The notes under the pieces are model-generated. The model ran no database searches. It was not told the DNA's origin and saw nothing but the letters and a program-made list of their open reading frames with translations. Made by a program: the position numbers and the translations under genes. This document shows, one piece after another, positions 1-11,096 of a stretch of DNA of 52,311 bases (its first letter is position 1; every line of letters starts with the position of its first letter). Source of the DNA: Calcarisporiella thermophila CBS 279.70. Its lineage: Eukaryota > Calcarisporiellomycota. The DNA lies in assembly GCF_041956535.1 (NCBI RefSeq), contig NW_027192204.1, positions 682,186-734,496 of the forward strand, written 5' to 3'.

Positions 1-22
1 ATGCGGCATACTGTATATTTAA
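1..22 (+). repeat. left terminal inverted repeat of the window
   Basis: The first 16 bases (ATGCGGCATACTGTAT) are the exact reverse complement of the last 16 bases of the window. After one mismatch the match continues for five more bases, giving 21 of 22. The motif contains TACAGTATGCCGCAT when read outwards, which resembles the start of a TA-target (Tc1/mariner-like) element. It is not related to the Harbinger ends at 48971 and 52104. No flank is visible, so a target-site duplication cannot be examined. Confidence 0.7.
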
Positions 23-418
23 ACAACCTTTTTGGATAATATCCTATGATTATTCTGAATACATTAGTATTTGCATGTGGCAATGTTGTTGCTTTAACGC
101 TAATTAGATTTTAATTGAAAATGCTATTTAACTTTTGCAGATTAGTTTATCAGTTGAGTGAGTGAGAATCCATTTGTATTCTGAATAAAGTATTTTAGGT
201 GTCTTCAAAGAATATATTTTTATATTAATAAATTCTTAATATCCTATGTACAGATTCAACATCTTCATATCTTACAACATGAAGTTCATCGGGTATATCG
301 TTGCAATAAAAATGTAGAAATGACATTCTAATCGATTCCAATGCTATGCGTAAATATAATAATCAAGGTACTCTTTTATTTATGAAATTTCAAACAGCGA
401 ATCCAATATACTCTCATC
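23..418. other. left end, no gene seen
   Basis: AT-rich sequence between the left terminal repeat and the stop codon of the GFA gene. I see no coding signal or repeat. Part of it must be the 3' UTR of the minus-strand GFA gene. Confidence 0.6.
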
Positions 419-1361
419 CTATTTCGACAAATTCGCGTATTTTTTATGCCAATCAACAATAGAGAGATCAGGGTATTTTTCAAAATATTGATCTTCGTGG
501 CCACTTGCTTCTTTTGCCTTTGTGAGAGACCGTGGGTCCGCCCATTTTTGTCCAGAAGAGAGCAATAAATGCACACGATGTGGAGGAACTGGTAGTTCAG
601 TGTCGAAAGCAGAAGCATAAGGATATATCTGTGTTAAAATAATTTTCGGCAGACGAGTTGGTAAATTCCGCTTAAAAATGCTGAGCTCTGAATGGGTATA
701 GGAATGCTTACCGAATCGAACCACTGTGGATCATCCGCCCAAAGGTAAGAAGCGCACTCGGAACAGAAATAGCGTAGATTACCACTGTAATAGGAGGCGG
801 TATTAGGTAGTAGGAACTGTCAATTTCGGCTAACAAGATACCTTTTGCCAAGGTGCTATAATTAGACTTGTGCTCAATTTACTCACCATAGCTCTTGCTT
901 TTCTACAGGATCCTCTCTATTACGAATGGCATGATATACCCTGAAAAAAAATTTAGTCTTGTTAATCATTTTCGAATTTGTTTTGATAGCCGGCTCTGGA
1001 ATCAGAATTTCGAGAAACTTGCTTAAGGTACTGGGCACCTCGCACCAATTTGAATGTTTCTCTCTACAATTTCATGTGAAAAGGAAATTTAAGAACTCTA
1101 CAACAATCAAGATAAATGACGAAAAGTTTTTCATACCTCAGCTCTGATGTTGATGCAACCGCCAGATCCACCCTGAGTTTTACGGCATATGGAGCTTTGA
1201 AATACAATGCGATTTACACAAATGTTATCGACACATCATATTTAATGTATTGGTCATTCGACAGGGCATACTCACCAATAGCAAATCATATATGGATATG
1301 GAGTACTTGATTCGCATGTGAATGCGATTTTTCCACAATGGCAAGATCCTTCGAGCAACAT
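419..1361 (-). CDS. GFA/CENP-V domain protein (glutathione-dependent formaldehyde-activating enzyme family)
   Basis: Six exons (1361-1276, 1194-1137, 1063-1023, 940-887, 784-712, 628-419) join in frame to a 173-residue protein with the full fungal GFA fold. The zinc ligands are all present: GSCHCGKIAF near residue 5 (Cys7, Cys9), CYCSICRKTQGGSGG (Cys27, Cys29, Cys32) and RYFCSECASYLW (Cys87, Cys90). The family is named for an enzyme that adds glutathione to formaldehyde, but most fungal members have no proven substrate, so the reaction is only inferred from the name. Four introns are GT-AG; the one at 1022-941 begins GCAAGT and would be a GC-AG intron, because no GT donor keeps the conserved frame there. 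The last intron is chosen to give the family motif IYPYASAFDTELPVPP. The length is normal for the family and no lesion is seen. It lies tail-side of the MFS transporter on the same strand. Confidence 0.85.
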
Positions 1362-2092
1362 GATTAATAATTTTACTTGCGAGTACTGGTGTAGCTAACC
1401 AAGAATTGACCCCTACACAAGCGAATACAACACATAATGCAGTATACTAGATTAGGAAGGCATACAAACGCCGCTATTTATTTAGAGTGATATTTTTCCT
1501 TGAAAAGCCCTACGGTTTATAATAATATCTTGAGCTCTACATCTGAAAAATCTTAAAGCTTGAGATTATTATAAAGCCGATAAGACCCAAAAATCTTCTA
1601 AAATCAATTGGAAAAAGCTCAATCTATGGTGTTGAAAACGATGCTATCCTGTTAAAACCAATACTTAGACTTAAATTTTGTATATAGAGGCCATGTTGTG
1701 AGTTTTCGAATGAAGCAAGAGTAGAACTTTGGCTTTCACAGAGATCAATCATAACTGGCGATCATCGCAAGGATTCATCGATGTGTTTACTCTTTGATTT
1801 TCAATATTTATCAACTCTTCTTTATTGGGCAATGTCTAGGATAACAACTTAAGTGGGAAATATTTCTTTTAGTGTATACACTTAATTTGAAACTCCAATC
1901 TTTTGACTCTTGCGGTGTTCAAGAAGTATAGTTATTTAAAAGAGATTAATTCTCAAATAAGAGGTGTATAACAAATTACTTGTATTGAAAATAATATACA
2001 GTAATATGAAATGAATTTGCACTGTATTCATTAGATTAAAATAAAAGCAATTGGGGGATCATAGAACGAACAAACAATAGATATTGTTCTAT
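1362..2092. other. intergenic, no gene seen
   Basis: About 730 bases of AT-rich DNA between two co-oriented minus-strand genes. It must hold the promoter of the GFA gene and the 3' UTR of the MFS gene. I see no ORF with protein-like composition and no clear repeat. Confidence 0.6.
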
Positions 2093-4168
2093 CTATAAGG
2101 CAAAGCGAAAATCGGGATCCCTATCTGTAACTTCTTTAGTGCCTTCCATTTCAACGGTATTCGCATTGGATTGGCGTTCCCGACTTCGATTTAGATAATA
2201 TAGATATATTTTAATGGTGAATGCAAGTATAATAGTAAGAAGAGTCGCACAAAAAAGGATAGTGTGTCCGCGAACATAATCAGGTTCATCGTCTTTGCGA
2301 TATATTTGAGTTCCAGTAGCACCTACAAATTGGGGTCATTATCAATCTCAAATTTAATTCTTTAACTACAGAAGTACAGAGTTCATTTTTTACATACCAA
2401 TGCAATTGGCTACACTTGCTATGAATCCAATAGCCACTGCCCTCTTTTCAGCAGGGTAGAAGTTGGCGTTTGCCCACATAAGTCCAATAGGAGGAGCAGA
2501 GCCCATACTATTATTTATAAGGCAACCTTGGTTAATAAGAAATGAAAAAGCAGGAGGGAAATCAACTCTAATAATCTCAGAAAAGGGAATACTTACGCCG
2601 CCACGACAAGGAAAACTGCAAAATATCGCACAGCATTATTTCGTGCCAGCATCAAAATCAAGTATCCACAGGCTCCCAGTAATCCGACCGCTGCCAAGTG
2701 GAACCCTCGTTCGAATCGATGGTCTGAATGGATTGCGATGGAGACACTTACAAAGAAAGCCACGAAATTAGGAGCAAAGGTAAGGGCTTGTGAAGTATAT
2801 TTATCATGGCCCATTTCTACAGTTTAAAAAGGAGAAATCGTAATCCACAAGAATATAATGCAATGAAAGAGGATGCAAATTACGATTGATTATTGTAGGC
2901 AAGAAGTTGGTCAGCGCGTATAGCGCAAAGGTAAATGTGCTCCCAACAAGCGCGAATAGATATACCCGCGGCTCCTTAAACACCTCCAACATATATTTTT
3001 TGTTAGTGCGGGTCATATGAGGATCGAACCTTGCATCTTTTTGAAGCCGAGCAACCGCAACAGCTCGCTCTTTCTCAGTAAGGAACTTGGCGGTTAGGGG
3101 AAAATCGGGGAAATAGAAATATACCAAAAAGCCAGCGATAACCGAGGGAATTCCTTCGATTATGAACAGCCATTGCCAGGGACGGAGTGGATCACCAAGA
3201 CGGGTAATCCCAAAAGCGAGGAGCCCACCTAGAATTAAATAATAATTACGGCGGGATGATGATAGCAATAGCAGGTTCATTTCTTACCCAGAGCATTAGC
3301 CTATTGAAATGAAAAATATATAGCACTAAGTATCTAACCAAAAACCTATCTATTAATTTATGCTCACCAAACTGGCTGCGCCATTAATAATAGCAAGCCG
3401 AGTAGCCAATTCCCGCTTTCTATACCAGCATGAGAGATCTTAAGCGATAGCAATTTACGTGAAGTTCAGGTATATAAATCATAATGCACTTACAGAAGAC
3501 GCACCCCGGGAAGAGGCCTCCTTCGAACATACCTAAGAGACTATAGGGCGTTTTAGTAAGGCTTGGCTTGTCGAATATCGATTTCATGGTTTACGGTACA
3601 ATCTTGTAGCAAAGAGAGACTCGAAATTTTTGACGAAGCCCATGCCAACCGCCGCAGCACCCCAGCTTATCATAATGAAGGCAAACCAACGAGAGGGCCG
3701 CAACTATGTTTAAGCCATAGAGTAAACATAACAAAACCACGCGCAATATTGATTGGCTTTTACCCTCTTAAGGCCGATATTCGACGGAATTTCCGACAAT
3801 GCATAGGGGAAAAAATAGATGGCCACGCACCACAGAAACTGGCCTTCCGAAAGATTCAAGTCCTTCTCCAAGCCCGCCAACCTCGCCTAATAATACAACC
3901 ACATTAGAGCCAGTGTGTCAGGCAAACTCTTGGGGGCGAGTACATTTGCGATATTGGCTCGATCGAGGAAGCACAGGATCAGAAGAAGCACCAGGAACTG
4001 CAGCGTTGAGTTAGCATTTCCCTTGGTTCAAGAGAGCGAAAGCCAAACGGAGACCAATACCGGCAATAGAAACCCATCGGTTTTTCTGACGACTCTTCTC
4101 TCTACGCCGTCGAGCTCGTCGACCGCCTCCTTTTGCAGAGAAACCTCAAGGACCGCAGCATCATTCAT
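2093..4168 (-). CDS. MFS transporter, allantoate permease/ACS family (Dal5-like)
   Basis: Eleven exons (4168-4061, 3997-3944, 3886-3764, 3703-3600, 3540-3494, 3438-3368, 3300-3288, 3228-2884, 2816-2597, 2507-2398, 2322-2093) join in frame to 474 residues. Family signatures appear in order: FLDRANIAN in the first membrane segment, FPYALSEIPSN, GMFEGGLFPG, LGGLLAFGI, RPWQWLFIIEG, NQMGHDKYTSQALTFAPN, MWANANFYPAEKRAVAIGF, and a C-terminus ending PDFRFAL, close to the PDFRYVL-type end of Dal5-type carriers. Twelve membrane segments are expected. Dal5 relatives import organic anions such as allantoate, ureidosuccinate, nicotinate or dipeptides by proton symport at the plasma membrane; the substrate cannot be read here. 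Exon 7 is only 13 nt. All splice phases agree and no stop interrupts, so the gene looks intact. No long ORF marks it, because no exon exceeds 345 nt. Confidence 0.88.
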
Positions 4169-5265
4169 TCTATGTAGTGTAAACTCGAGAGTAGTCGAGG
4201 GTTGCGGCGGGCCTAGCGATACTTGCTCTTTATATTGTTCGGCGCATCCTTAATCTTTCTGGGACAGCGCTGTAGGTGTGGGAATGGGGCCGCCAGGGTT
4301 ACACTTCCTCGAACCTACGGCGATGATTCAATGTCAGCTGATACGGATTCAGGGAGGGGTGTTATTGGAATCCAATGATTTCTCGTTTGCCTTGCTTGAA
4401 CAAAGTTTCTTTTTGCGAAGGGCACAAAAACTTTTCACAAGGCGAGGCTGGTACTCCTCAATCCCAACGTCTGCTCTCTGAGCGCTCTTATTGGCTGAGA
4501 TGTTTTCGTAGATTGTGGCTGTGGCTGGATGGACCAGTGATTTCCTCCGGCGGGATGGTTGCTTGCAAGTAGGATGTATTTTCAAATTTAGTTTAAAGTT
4601 TAAAGCTTTCTTTGTAGGGGCGGCTGCAGAAAGAGATAATTACTGCGATCCTGGAGATACCTAAGGAGATAACCTAACCTGACGGAGGTTTATGTGGATT
4701 TTATAATAACCTAACCTAATCCAGATATCAACCGAACTAAACCCGCTAATGCTTAATAGGTTTGGACTAAGACATGCTAGAAGCAAAGTGGTTAGTTTTT
4801 AGTTTTAAATTTGTGTTATTATAAGGGAGCGTTAACTAATAGCCTCTGCAGCTAAGTTCCTACCTGATCTCGGCTCTAATCGAATAAACTTTCTCCTAGA
4901 CAAAATATAATCTACAAAACTCAAACTCATTACTGGGAACTGTATGCATCGGTCTCGTCCAAGATAACGGGCCAAAAATTTCAATGATTGCTATATTGTA
5001 GTAGTTATACTTCATCGTTTTCTATAATAATAAGTTTAAATGCTATCTGCTCTTCGAAAAACGTTATGGAAATTTCGATCTTTCAATCTAACTAGTATTA
5101 AAGATAAAATAGAGTAATTACAGGTTTTCCGAGAAAAAAGCAAATAGAGAAGCAATATAATGAAATACAAAGGTACGATAAAAGAAACCCATTAATACAA
5201 CAACCGCCCTGCAAGTTTCGGGACATTATGGAAACCTCGATTATTTAGGAAAAATATTTATCTCA
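4169..5265. other. intergenic, no gene seen
   Basis: Upstream region of the MFS gene and downstream region of the defensin gene. Bases 4170-4580 are clearly less AT-rich than the rest and carry overlapping open frames on both strands, but none resembles a known protein or has a signal peptide. CCTAACCT occurs twice near 4670-4720; this is too short and isolated to be telomeric. Confidence 0.55.
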
Positions 5266-5727
5266 TTAATAAGTAACGCAAGAACATCGATTCTTGTTGA
5301 CATCGTCATTAACACAATGCCCACCGCTCACACCATGGAACACCATGCAGTGAATGCTACACCCAAAGTTTCCAAAAGCGCAGGTAACTAAGGTAGATGA
5401 ATTAATTTCACATTAAAGAATTTGAAATGGTTTAATAATGATAATTGTTAACTTACAGTCTGGACGCTCATTAGCAGAAGGTTCACAGACGCATTTTCCA
5501 CCAATGCAACTTCCCATGCTACGACCGTGGAACACGGAACAGTGTAGTCGACAGCCCTGATCACCTGATAAAGGACATACTCCTGAAATAATAATTTGTA
5601 TATTAGATTGGGTGTGCTACTATTAGAATAATGTTGTACACCTACGGTCTCTCGAGGGCTCAACGCTAGGGGCAGCAAGCACAAGGCCGGATGAAAGAAA
5701 GAAGACAATTGCTACTAGGCCACGCAT
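5266..5727 (-). CDS. secreted tandem defensin (two CS-alpha-beta domains)
   Basis: Three exons (5727-5646, 5582-5457, 5387-5266) give 109 residues. Residues 1-18 are a classic signal peptide (MRGLVAIVFFLSSGLVLA), followed by a short acidic spacer. Two six-cysteine defensin domains follow: domain 1 with Cys30, 38, 42, 53, 58 and 60, and domain 2 with Cys72, 79, 83, 94, 104 and 106. Both show the CxxxC, GG(K/H)C-like and CxC arrangement of cysteine-stabilised alpha-beta defensins, and both share the sub-motif H-C-x-V-F-H-G. Such peptides usually bind lipid II or disturb bacterial membranes; the activity here is inferred. A phase-1 intron precedes each domain, which fits exon duplication of a domain. 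Two defensins fused in one fungal precursor is uncommon to my knowledge. No dibasic site separates them, so they may stay joined. Confidence 0.85.
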
Positions 5728-5815
5728 TATTATTTGTGATGTGATTATTTTAAGTATAAATGAGTGTTTAATGAATGGGATGGGATATGGATGGAAACTT
5801 CTCGGGAGGGTCTCT

Positions 5816-5824
5816 CTTTATATA
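5816..5824 (-). promoter_or_regulatory. TATA box of the defensin gene
   Basis: TATATAAAG on the minus strand, about 90 bases before the ATG. The position and perfect consensus fit a strong inducible promoter. Confidence 0.6.
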
Positions 5825-6981
5825 CACTTTACGGTGGCAATGTTTCCAATAAATATGGGACCTCTTTACCGAGAATATGTGATATTATTCGTTTCGATTG
5901 TTACTCGAGTTGGAAATGACTTTTGAACACTACTTTAAATAGAAATCATATCGATGACCATCCAACACGGTTAACGGATTGGACCAACAGTTATCCTGGA
6001 AAATGAAACCTTGTGCCATCAAAACTCCTTTAAGATAAACCCTGACTCTCGAAGGTAAAAACCATTACCAAATCAAGTAGATAGACCTAATATCCCCGGT
6101 TCGAAATTTTCATTGAAACTATTCGAGGGCGTAAAAATTTGAACTTGTATCGAATTAGCCAAAGCGATATAGTAGACTCTATGACACAAATTCTACCTTT
6201 ACATATTTGGGTGACTTGTAGCAATAGTGAGGCCATGGATCATTTGTTAAGATTGCGTCTGATATATATACATAAGAGTTTTAACCCCAGTGTCACTTAG
6301 TCGCTCTATACACCTCATTGAGGAGCTCTTTTGGTAAGGCTATATGCATAGATACCTGATAGAATGTGTAAAAGATACCTTAAGTTCAAATATATTACAA
6401 ATGTTAAATGCAGTGTAATATAAATCATCTTTCACATACTGTATATATTGTAGGTATGTATATTCTCCTAAAAAATGGCTTAGTTATCCGAATTATTTAG
6501 ATGATTATAAAAGCGTAGTCAATAATAATTGATAGTGACTGATCAAGAAGGTTTGATTTTGTGAATAATCTGAGCGGCGTAATTAACTTACTTTTTCTAT
6601 GTTCAAAGCAGGGATAGGAGGAGATCTACAAGGGAATCCCTTAAACACTATTGAAACTAATTTAGCTCCGGAGCTCAAACGTTTCTAGTGCTAGAATAAA
6701 TTCTATCTGAAGCATATAATAAAGATTGGCACAAATTTTTAGCTACAGTCATTGTACTTACTGTAAATACAATATATAAATAGAAAAAATATTTTCGGTG
6801 TTGCAAAAACTACCGGAAAGGATGCTAAAAAAATCAAACCGATACAGGGATTACAACAAAAGTCACTTAAATTCCATTTGGTTAAGCTTATATCAAATGG
6901 TTATATGATAGCCATGTAATCTCTATATGGAAATTAGGTCTTTGGATCAATTCGCCATTGTTTGCCTCAAATAAATCATGG
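5825..6981. other. intergenic, no gene seen
   Basis: Divergent promoter space between the minus-strand defensin and the plus-strand gene at 7069. AT-rich with no ORF worth reporting. A CATACTGTATAT string near 6435 shares the inner ten bases of the window's terminal repeat, but such strings are frequent in this composition. Confidence 0.55.
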
Positions 6982-6988
6982 TATAAAA
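6982..6988 (+). promoter_or_regulatory. TATA box of the secreted precursor gene at 7069
   Basis: TATAAAA lies 80-87 bases before the ATG, in a run of otherwise mixed AT sequence. Confidence 0.5.
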
Positions 6989-7068
6989 CTGGATATTTTA
7001 ATGAAATCCATGAAAAATTATTCAGAAATTACTGTTACCATTGAGGTTTTTTTCTACAACTTAATAAG

Positions 7069-7590
7069 ATGAAGCTCCTCAGTATTAGATTTCTCTCCCT
7101 CGTTGCTCTAGCTACCCTAGCTATTGGAACACAAGAGCAAGTTGATGAAAATGACACGCTAGTTAACAATGAGCCTAATGTCAATTTAGGCAAACGCGAA
7201 ATCCGTATCCATGGAAGTAATGAGGTCGGCCTTCATCAGCAGATTGGAGAGGTAATTAATATTATTTGGATCTTTAAATGGTTCAGTTGAAGTTTTAAAT
7301 TCTGCGCCTTGCATTAGAATAATCATAATGGGACAAAGAACGATGGCGACGGTAGTGGAAGTTTGAATCAAAACATTAACAAACAAAATCAAAAAGGCAT
7401 CAACTCAGAAGAAATTTCAACTACTATCGAAGAGGAACCAATATCCTTATTAACTGAAACTCTAACTCCAACTCCATCTCTTGTGTATTCTGAAAGATGT
7501 TACACTAGCATTATCACTATGACTTTATCATGCATTTCTCCGCCTTGCAAGACCCCAGATCCAACCACCATCGTAAATTGTGTTTTATGA
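7069..7590 (+). CDS. small secreted protein precursor with dibasic site
   Basis: Two exons (7069-7251 and 7318-7590, phase-0 GT-AG intron) give 151 residues. Residues 1-20 are a signal peptide (MKLLSIRFLSLVALATLAIG). An acidic, Asn-rich pro-like stretch follows and ends in GKR, a likely Kex2 cleavage site. The middle is low-complexity (Asn/Gly/Ser), and the C-terminal third holds four cysteines in a Thr/Pro-rich context (CYTSI..., SCISPPCKTPDPT...C). No family is recognised. It could be a secreted effector, a cell-wall protein or a processed peptide precursor. It sits head-to-head with the defensin gene and has its own TATA box. Confidence 0.65.
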
Positions 7591-8023
7591 TTCTTATGAA
7601 GAATTTTTTTTCACTTCTTAATAAAGTAAATATTTATTAAAATGAGCTTACATAGCCATCATAACCAGTGTGGAAAATATGAATTTGGAATCAATCGTCT
7701 CATTGAGCAACACTACCTGTCTTAAAACGCAATAAATCTCTCATCTATTTGCATTTAGGTTCTACTGCTCAACTCATGAATTTGAATGTAGCCAGTTGGA
7801 TTGATTTAATGTCTAATTCTATTGCCAACTTTTTCTATTAGTACATGATTATTCAACATATTAATAATGAATATTAATTAATCTAGGAAATAGATCATCA
7901 GATATTAATATTGATATTAATGGTAGCACATACTGTATAATACAACTTAATATGTTATAAATTAATTCAGCAGATGCTTGTCAAATGGATTAATAAATTA
8001 ATTATATACAATTAAAAAGTAGC
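7591..8023. other. intergenic between converging genes
   Basis: 3' regions of the converging secreted-protein and tyrosinase genes. AATAAAG and AATAAATC-like strings could serve polyadenylation. Nothing else is seen. Confidence 0.55.
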
Positions 8024-9238
8024 TTAAAGTCTGATTTTGGCTGCAATATTGATTGGGCGATTAGAGGTGATATTTTGATTAAACTCGAGGACAAATTTCG
8101 CCTCCTTTGCCTCTTGTTCACGTACTCTAGTTACATTGCCTCCTTTCTTAAGGATTATAGACTCGGGTAGTGGCTTGGGTTTTGTGAGAAGTTTTGGCTT
8201 TGAACTGGACTTGAGCCTGGTGGAGCTGGCTGAAACCATAGATTGGGCACCATCATACCTGTAACAAAACCCATCACTAGTTGTATCCATAGTTGACCAA
8301 ACCTGAGTATTGAAGGGTGTAAGAGTATCATATATTGAAGCAGTGCTTCCGTCGGAATTCGTTCCACTGTATCGATATACAAAGCTCGGGTCCCGGCTTT
8401 GCCAATCTGCCCAGAGTTTGTCAACAAAGGCATGATGCATATAAAATATGGGGCTATAGTAAACATGAAATTAGCAAATGATAAAAAAGTTCACTGTAAA
8501 TGGACTCTTACTCGTTTGGACTTGCCAGATCTAACATATCCCCACCAACTCCGACATGAATACTATCATGTGGCACTTCGATCGCCGAACGAAAGTCATC
8601 ATAGTCATCTCTAGTAGATATAATGTTCTGGAGTCTGTAGGGATCCCTAACCTCGTCTTTGGAGAGGTTTATTTGTCTCTCAAGACAATGTGGGGATGCT
8701 GAGCCATCTCCAACATAGGTTACTTGCCAATTTGCGAATTGTCCGTTGGTTACACAGCTACCGCTTCCCCCTAACCAACTATTAGAAAATATTGGACTAT
8801 TATTGGCATCTTCGTAGTCTAAGCTCCAATCCTATATGGAGCAATGTTAATATTGCGATAGGATACGATGGATGTGAAGATACATACCCAGTATGGGACA
8901 ACAACATTGGGGTTAGTTGACTGAAGCGCTTTCTCAAATTCACGTACAAATGCACGATGCCAAGGGAGAAATTGCGGGTTTTGATGGGCGTAATACCTAG
9001 CTTGGGTATGCCATTTTGAGAGATTGTCATATCTATTGGGTCTAGTTCCTTGATTTAAGGCTTTGACGGCGTTGATAAAATCCAATCTCTCGGAATCCGA
9101 GAGCTGACGGAATTCTTTTCGGACTGAGATGTTACTACATTGTCCGTTAACAAGTGTGATTAGAGTTAAGAGAATTATAGCTAGGAAAAGCTTGATGAAG
9201 CAGATTAAAAGATAACGTTCAGTGTCAATTGGGGACAT
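8024..9238 (-). CDS. secreted tyrosinase (type-3 copper phenol oxidase)
   Basis: Three exons (9238-8888, 8831-8512, 8453-8024) give 366 residues. A hydrophobic stretch at residues 10-31, ending near VNGQC, acts as signal peptide or anchor. CuA histidines are seen at about 77 (KWHTQA), 85 and 94 (FLPWHRAFVREFEKAL). CuB histidines are seen at 205 and 209 (HDSIH) and 231 in FYMHHAFVDKLWADW. VPYWDWSLDYED is reconstituted exactly across intron 1, which confirms the splice. Tyrosinases oxidise monophenols and diphenols to quinones, feeding melanin or quinone defence chemistry. The C-terminal part after residue 270 is basic, Lys/Pro-rich, and shorter than the masking domain of classical fungal tyrosinases, so this belongs to the short secreted class. 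No lesion is visible. Confidence 0.88.
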
Positions 9239-9290
9239 TGTTCTGAATAAATCCTTGATTCCAGCGGAAAATTTCCAAAGAAATTATTTC

Positions 9291-9297
9291 CTTTATA
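9291..9297 (-). promoter_or_regulatory. probable TATA box of the tyrosinase gene
   Basis: TATAAAG on the minus strand, 53-59 bases before the ATG. The spacing is short but no better candidate lies nearby. Confidence 0.4.
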
Positions 9298-10740
9298 TCA
9301 TCTAAGGTTGCCTAGAAAATTGGCAAATTAAAACAGGTATCAGGCATAGATACACTTTGGTATTTAAACTGCGATTGATTTTAGTCTAATTTTTTCGTGG
9401 GAAACGCACGTTGGCTTAAGTACAATTTACGTATGCACCTCCCGACCAGTCGAATCAAATCCCTGATTCCAGTACTTAAATGCTTTGAAAAGTGATCCTT
9501 GCGTAGCAAATTTGCCAAATTATATATCAATTGTGGGAAAAACGGCTTTACGTAACAAATTAGCTCATTTATTAATACCTCGTAGCAAGAACAGCTTCGC
9601 CAGAATTGAAACCGTGCGATACACTTTCATGCTTTATGCTTTTGTTCAAAAACAGACCAATATTCGCTAGGTCTAAAAATAAGCATTAAGAAATCCACGA
9701 AAATATTTTGGTAGGACATTCGGGTTTAATCCCTACGGCCTTAACTCTAAATTATGTTAGTATTTGTATTAATATAGAAATCAATTACGCTCATTTCGTT
9801 TATGTATTACTGATAAGGAGAAAAGATTAGTCGGGTTTAAGGATTTGACTAGTAACCACAAAGGCTAGAACGGATTATTCTAATATTAGAATTCTTTTCT
9901 TTTAATTAAACAATATAGTGAGCCGATATCCTATTTCTTATAAACTAAAAAACTACGGGCTAATATAGTGAATTAAAGAACTAAACTACTTTTAAATGCT
10001 TGTTTTGATAGTTTCATTACTTAAGAACTAACTTTTAAGTTGATGTGCTAGTATAATTGAATAATATCGACGAAAGGAGAGCGAGGTACAAGGGGCGCGA
10101 GGTAAAGTATAATACAAAATATCAACTTTTAACCCTTGTCTTTTTTATATCAAAAATGGTCCTATTCTCTAAGATTCTATGCGGATTAACAAGGATACAT
10201 TTAATATGTTCATTAAAAGATGCTCACTGAACCGGATGTTTATGACACTTGAACGAAACTGTTTAATATCTATTATAAATCTTGTCCGAGTGCCAATAAC
10301 CTTCTACTGTTGCCTATTGCCAGCATCATTTTCCTACAGATTAAATATTTATGGCGTCTATTGTCATTTAGCTCTACGATCAGCTAATCTTGGGTTTTTA
10401 TACGGCGAATTCAGCCATTTTTCCGGGAGGATGGGCCAAAAAAAAAAATCAAAGCAAATAAGAGTAGAATAAAATCATTTTATACTGTATGAAAGCGTCC
10501 TTTCTGGGCGGATATTTTCTCGAGATTTAATAGTTCATCTATTTTACACTCATTTGTCTGCTGGATTTCAATGATATGGGCAGAGCGATGCATTCTATAA
10601 CTATTTATTTCAGAATTTCTCTTAATATTTATTTAGGACAATAGTTCAATTCTTATATTCGATTTATGTAGATAATAGTCTTATGTTTAAAATTATTCTA
10701 TAGTATAAATGCAGGGATTTGATATAAATCACTCCCTTGT
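9298..10740. other. intergenic, no gene seen
   Basis: 1.4 kb of AT-rich DNA between diverging genes. The largest open frames (61 and 97 codons) have no signal peptide, homology or biased composition that would support them. Confidence 0.55.
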
Positions 10741-10747
10741 TATAAAA
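10741..10747 (+). promoter_or_regulatory. TATA box of the small secreted protein at 10848
   Basis: TATAAAA about 100 bases before the chosen ATG, followed by a CCCC tract. It is a good match in place and sequence. Confidence 0.55.
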
Positions 10748-10847
10748 CCCCGGCATGCTCGGTTCACTACAGTGAAAAACATATATTATCATGCTTTTTG
10801 TTTCTTTCTTTTTTGTTTACAAACAGTTTTTTTATCATTTCACTAAA

Positions 10848-11096
10848 ATGAATATATTCTTCTGGGTAGCGCTCTTTCAGATGTGCTTTATTACGTCGGT
10901 AGTCTATGGTAGTTCAGTTGAGAAACGTTGTGCCATACCGTCCAAGGCTGATACAGGCCCTTGTGAAACTATCACGGTACCCTACATGTATCGTATCGTC
11001 CAATGCCCAACTACTACATACACAACTTCTTCTTGTTCAACTGGGACGCCTATCGTTATATATGGTAGAACCATTCCTCCTGTATATTGCTATTAA
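10848..11096 (+). CDS. small secreted cysteine-bearing protein with KR site
   Basis: 82 residues from the second in-frame ATG, chosen because it gives a clean signal peptide (MNIFFWVALFQMCFITSVVYG); an in-frame ATG at 10791 would add 19 hydrophobic residues. VEKR right after the signal is a likely Kex2 site, so the mature peptide would begin at CAIPSK. The mature part has five cysteines and a Thr/Ser/Tyr-rich middle. No family is recognised. Like the product of the 7069 gene it is a secreted precursor with a dibasic site near the N-terminus, but the sequences do not clearly align. Confidence 0.6.
   Translation: MNIFFWVALFQMCFITSVVYGSSVEKRCAIPSKADTGPCETITVPYMYRIVQCPTTTYTTSSCSTGTPIVIYGRTIPPVYCY

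Noticed and set aside
2463-2771. 102-codon plus-strand frame
   Set aside because: It is antisense to MFS exons and an intron of a confidently spliced gene.
3563-4253. Overlapping plus-strand frames of 71-114 codons
   Set aside because: All are antisense to the MFS exons. Their openness reflects the codon use of the opposite strand.
4660-4725. CCTAACCT strings as telomeric repeats
   Set aside because: Only isolated copies with irregular spacing; no tandem array.
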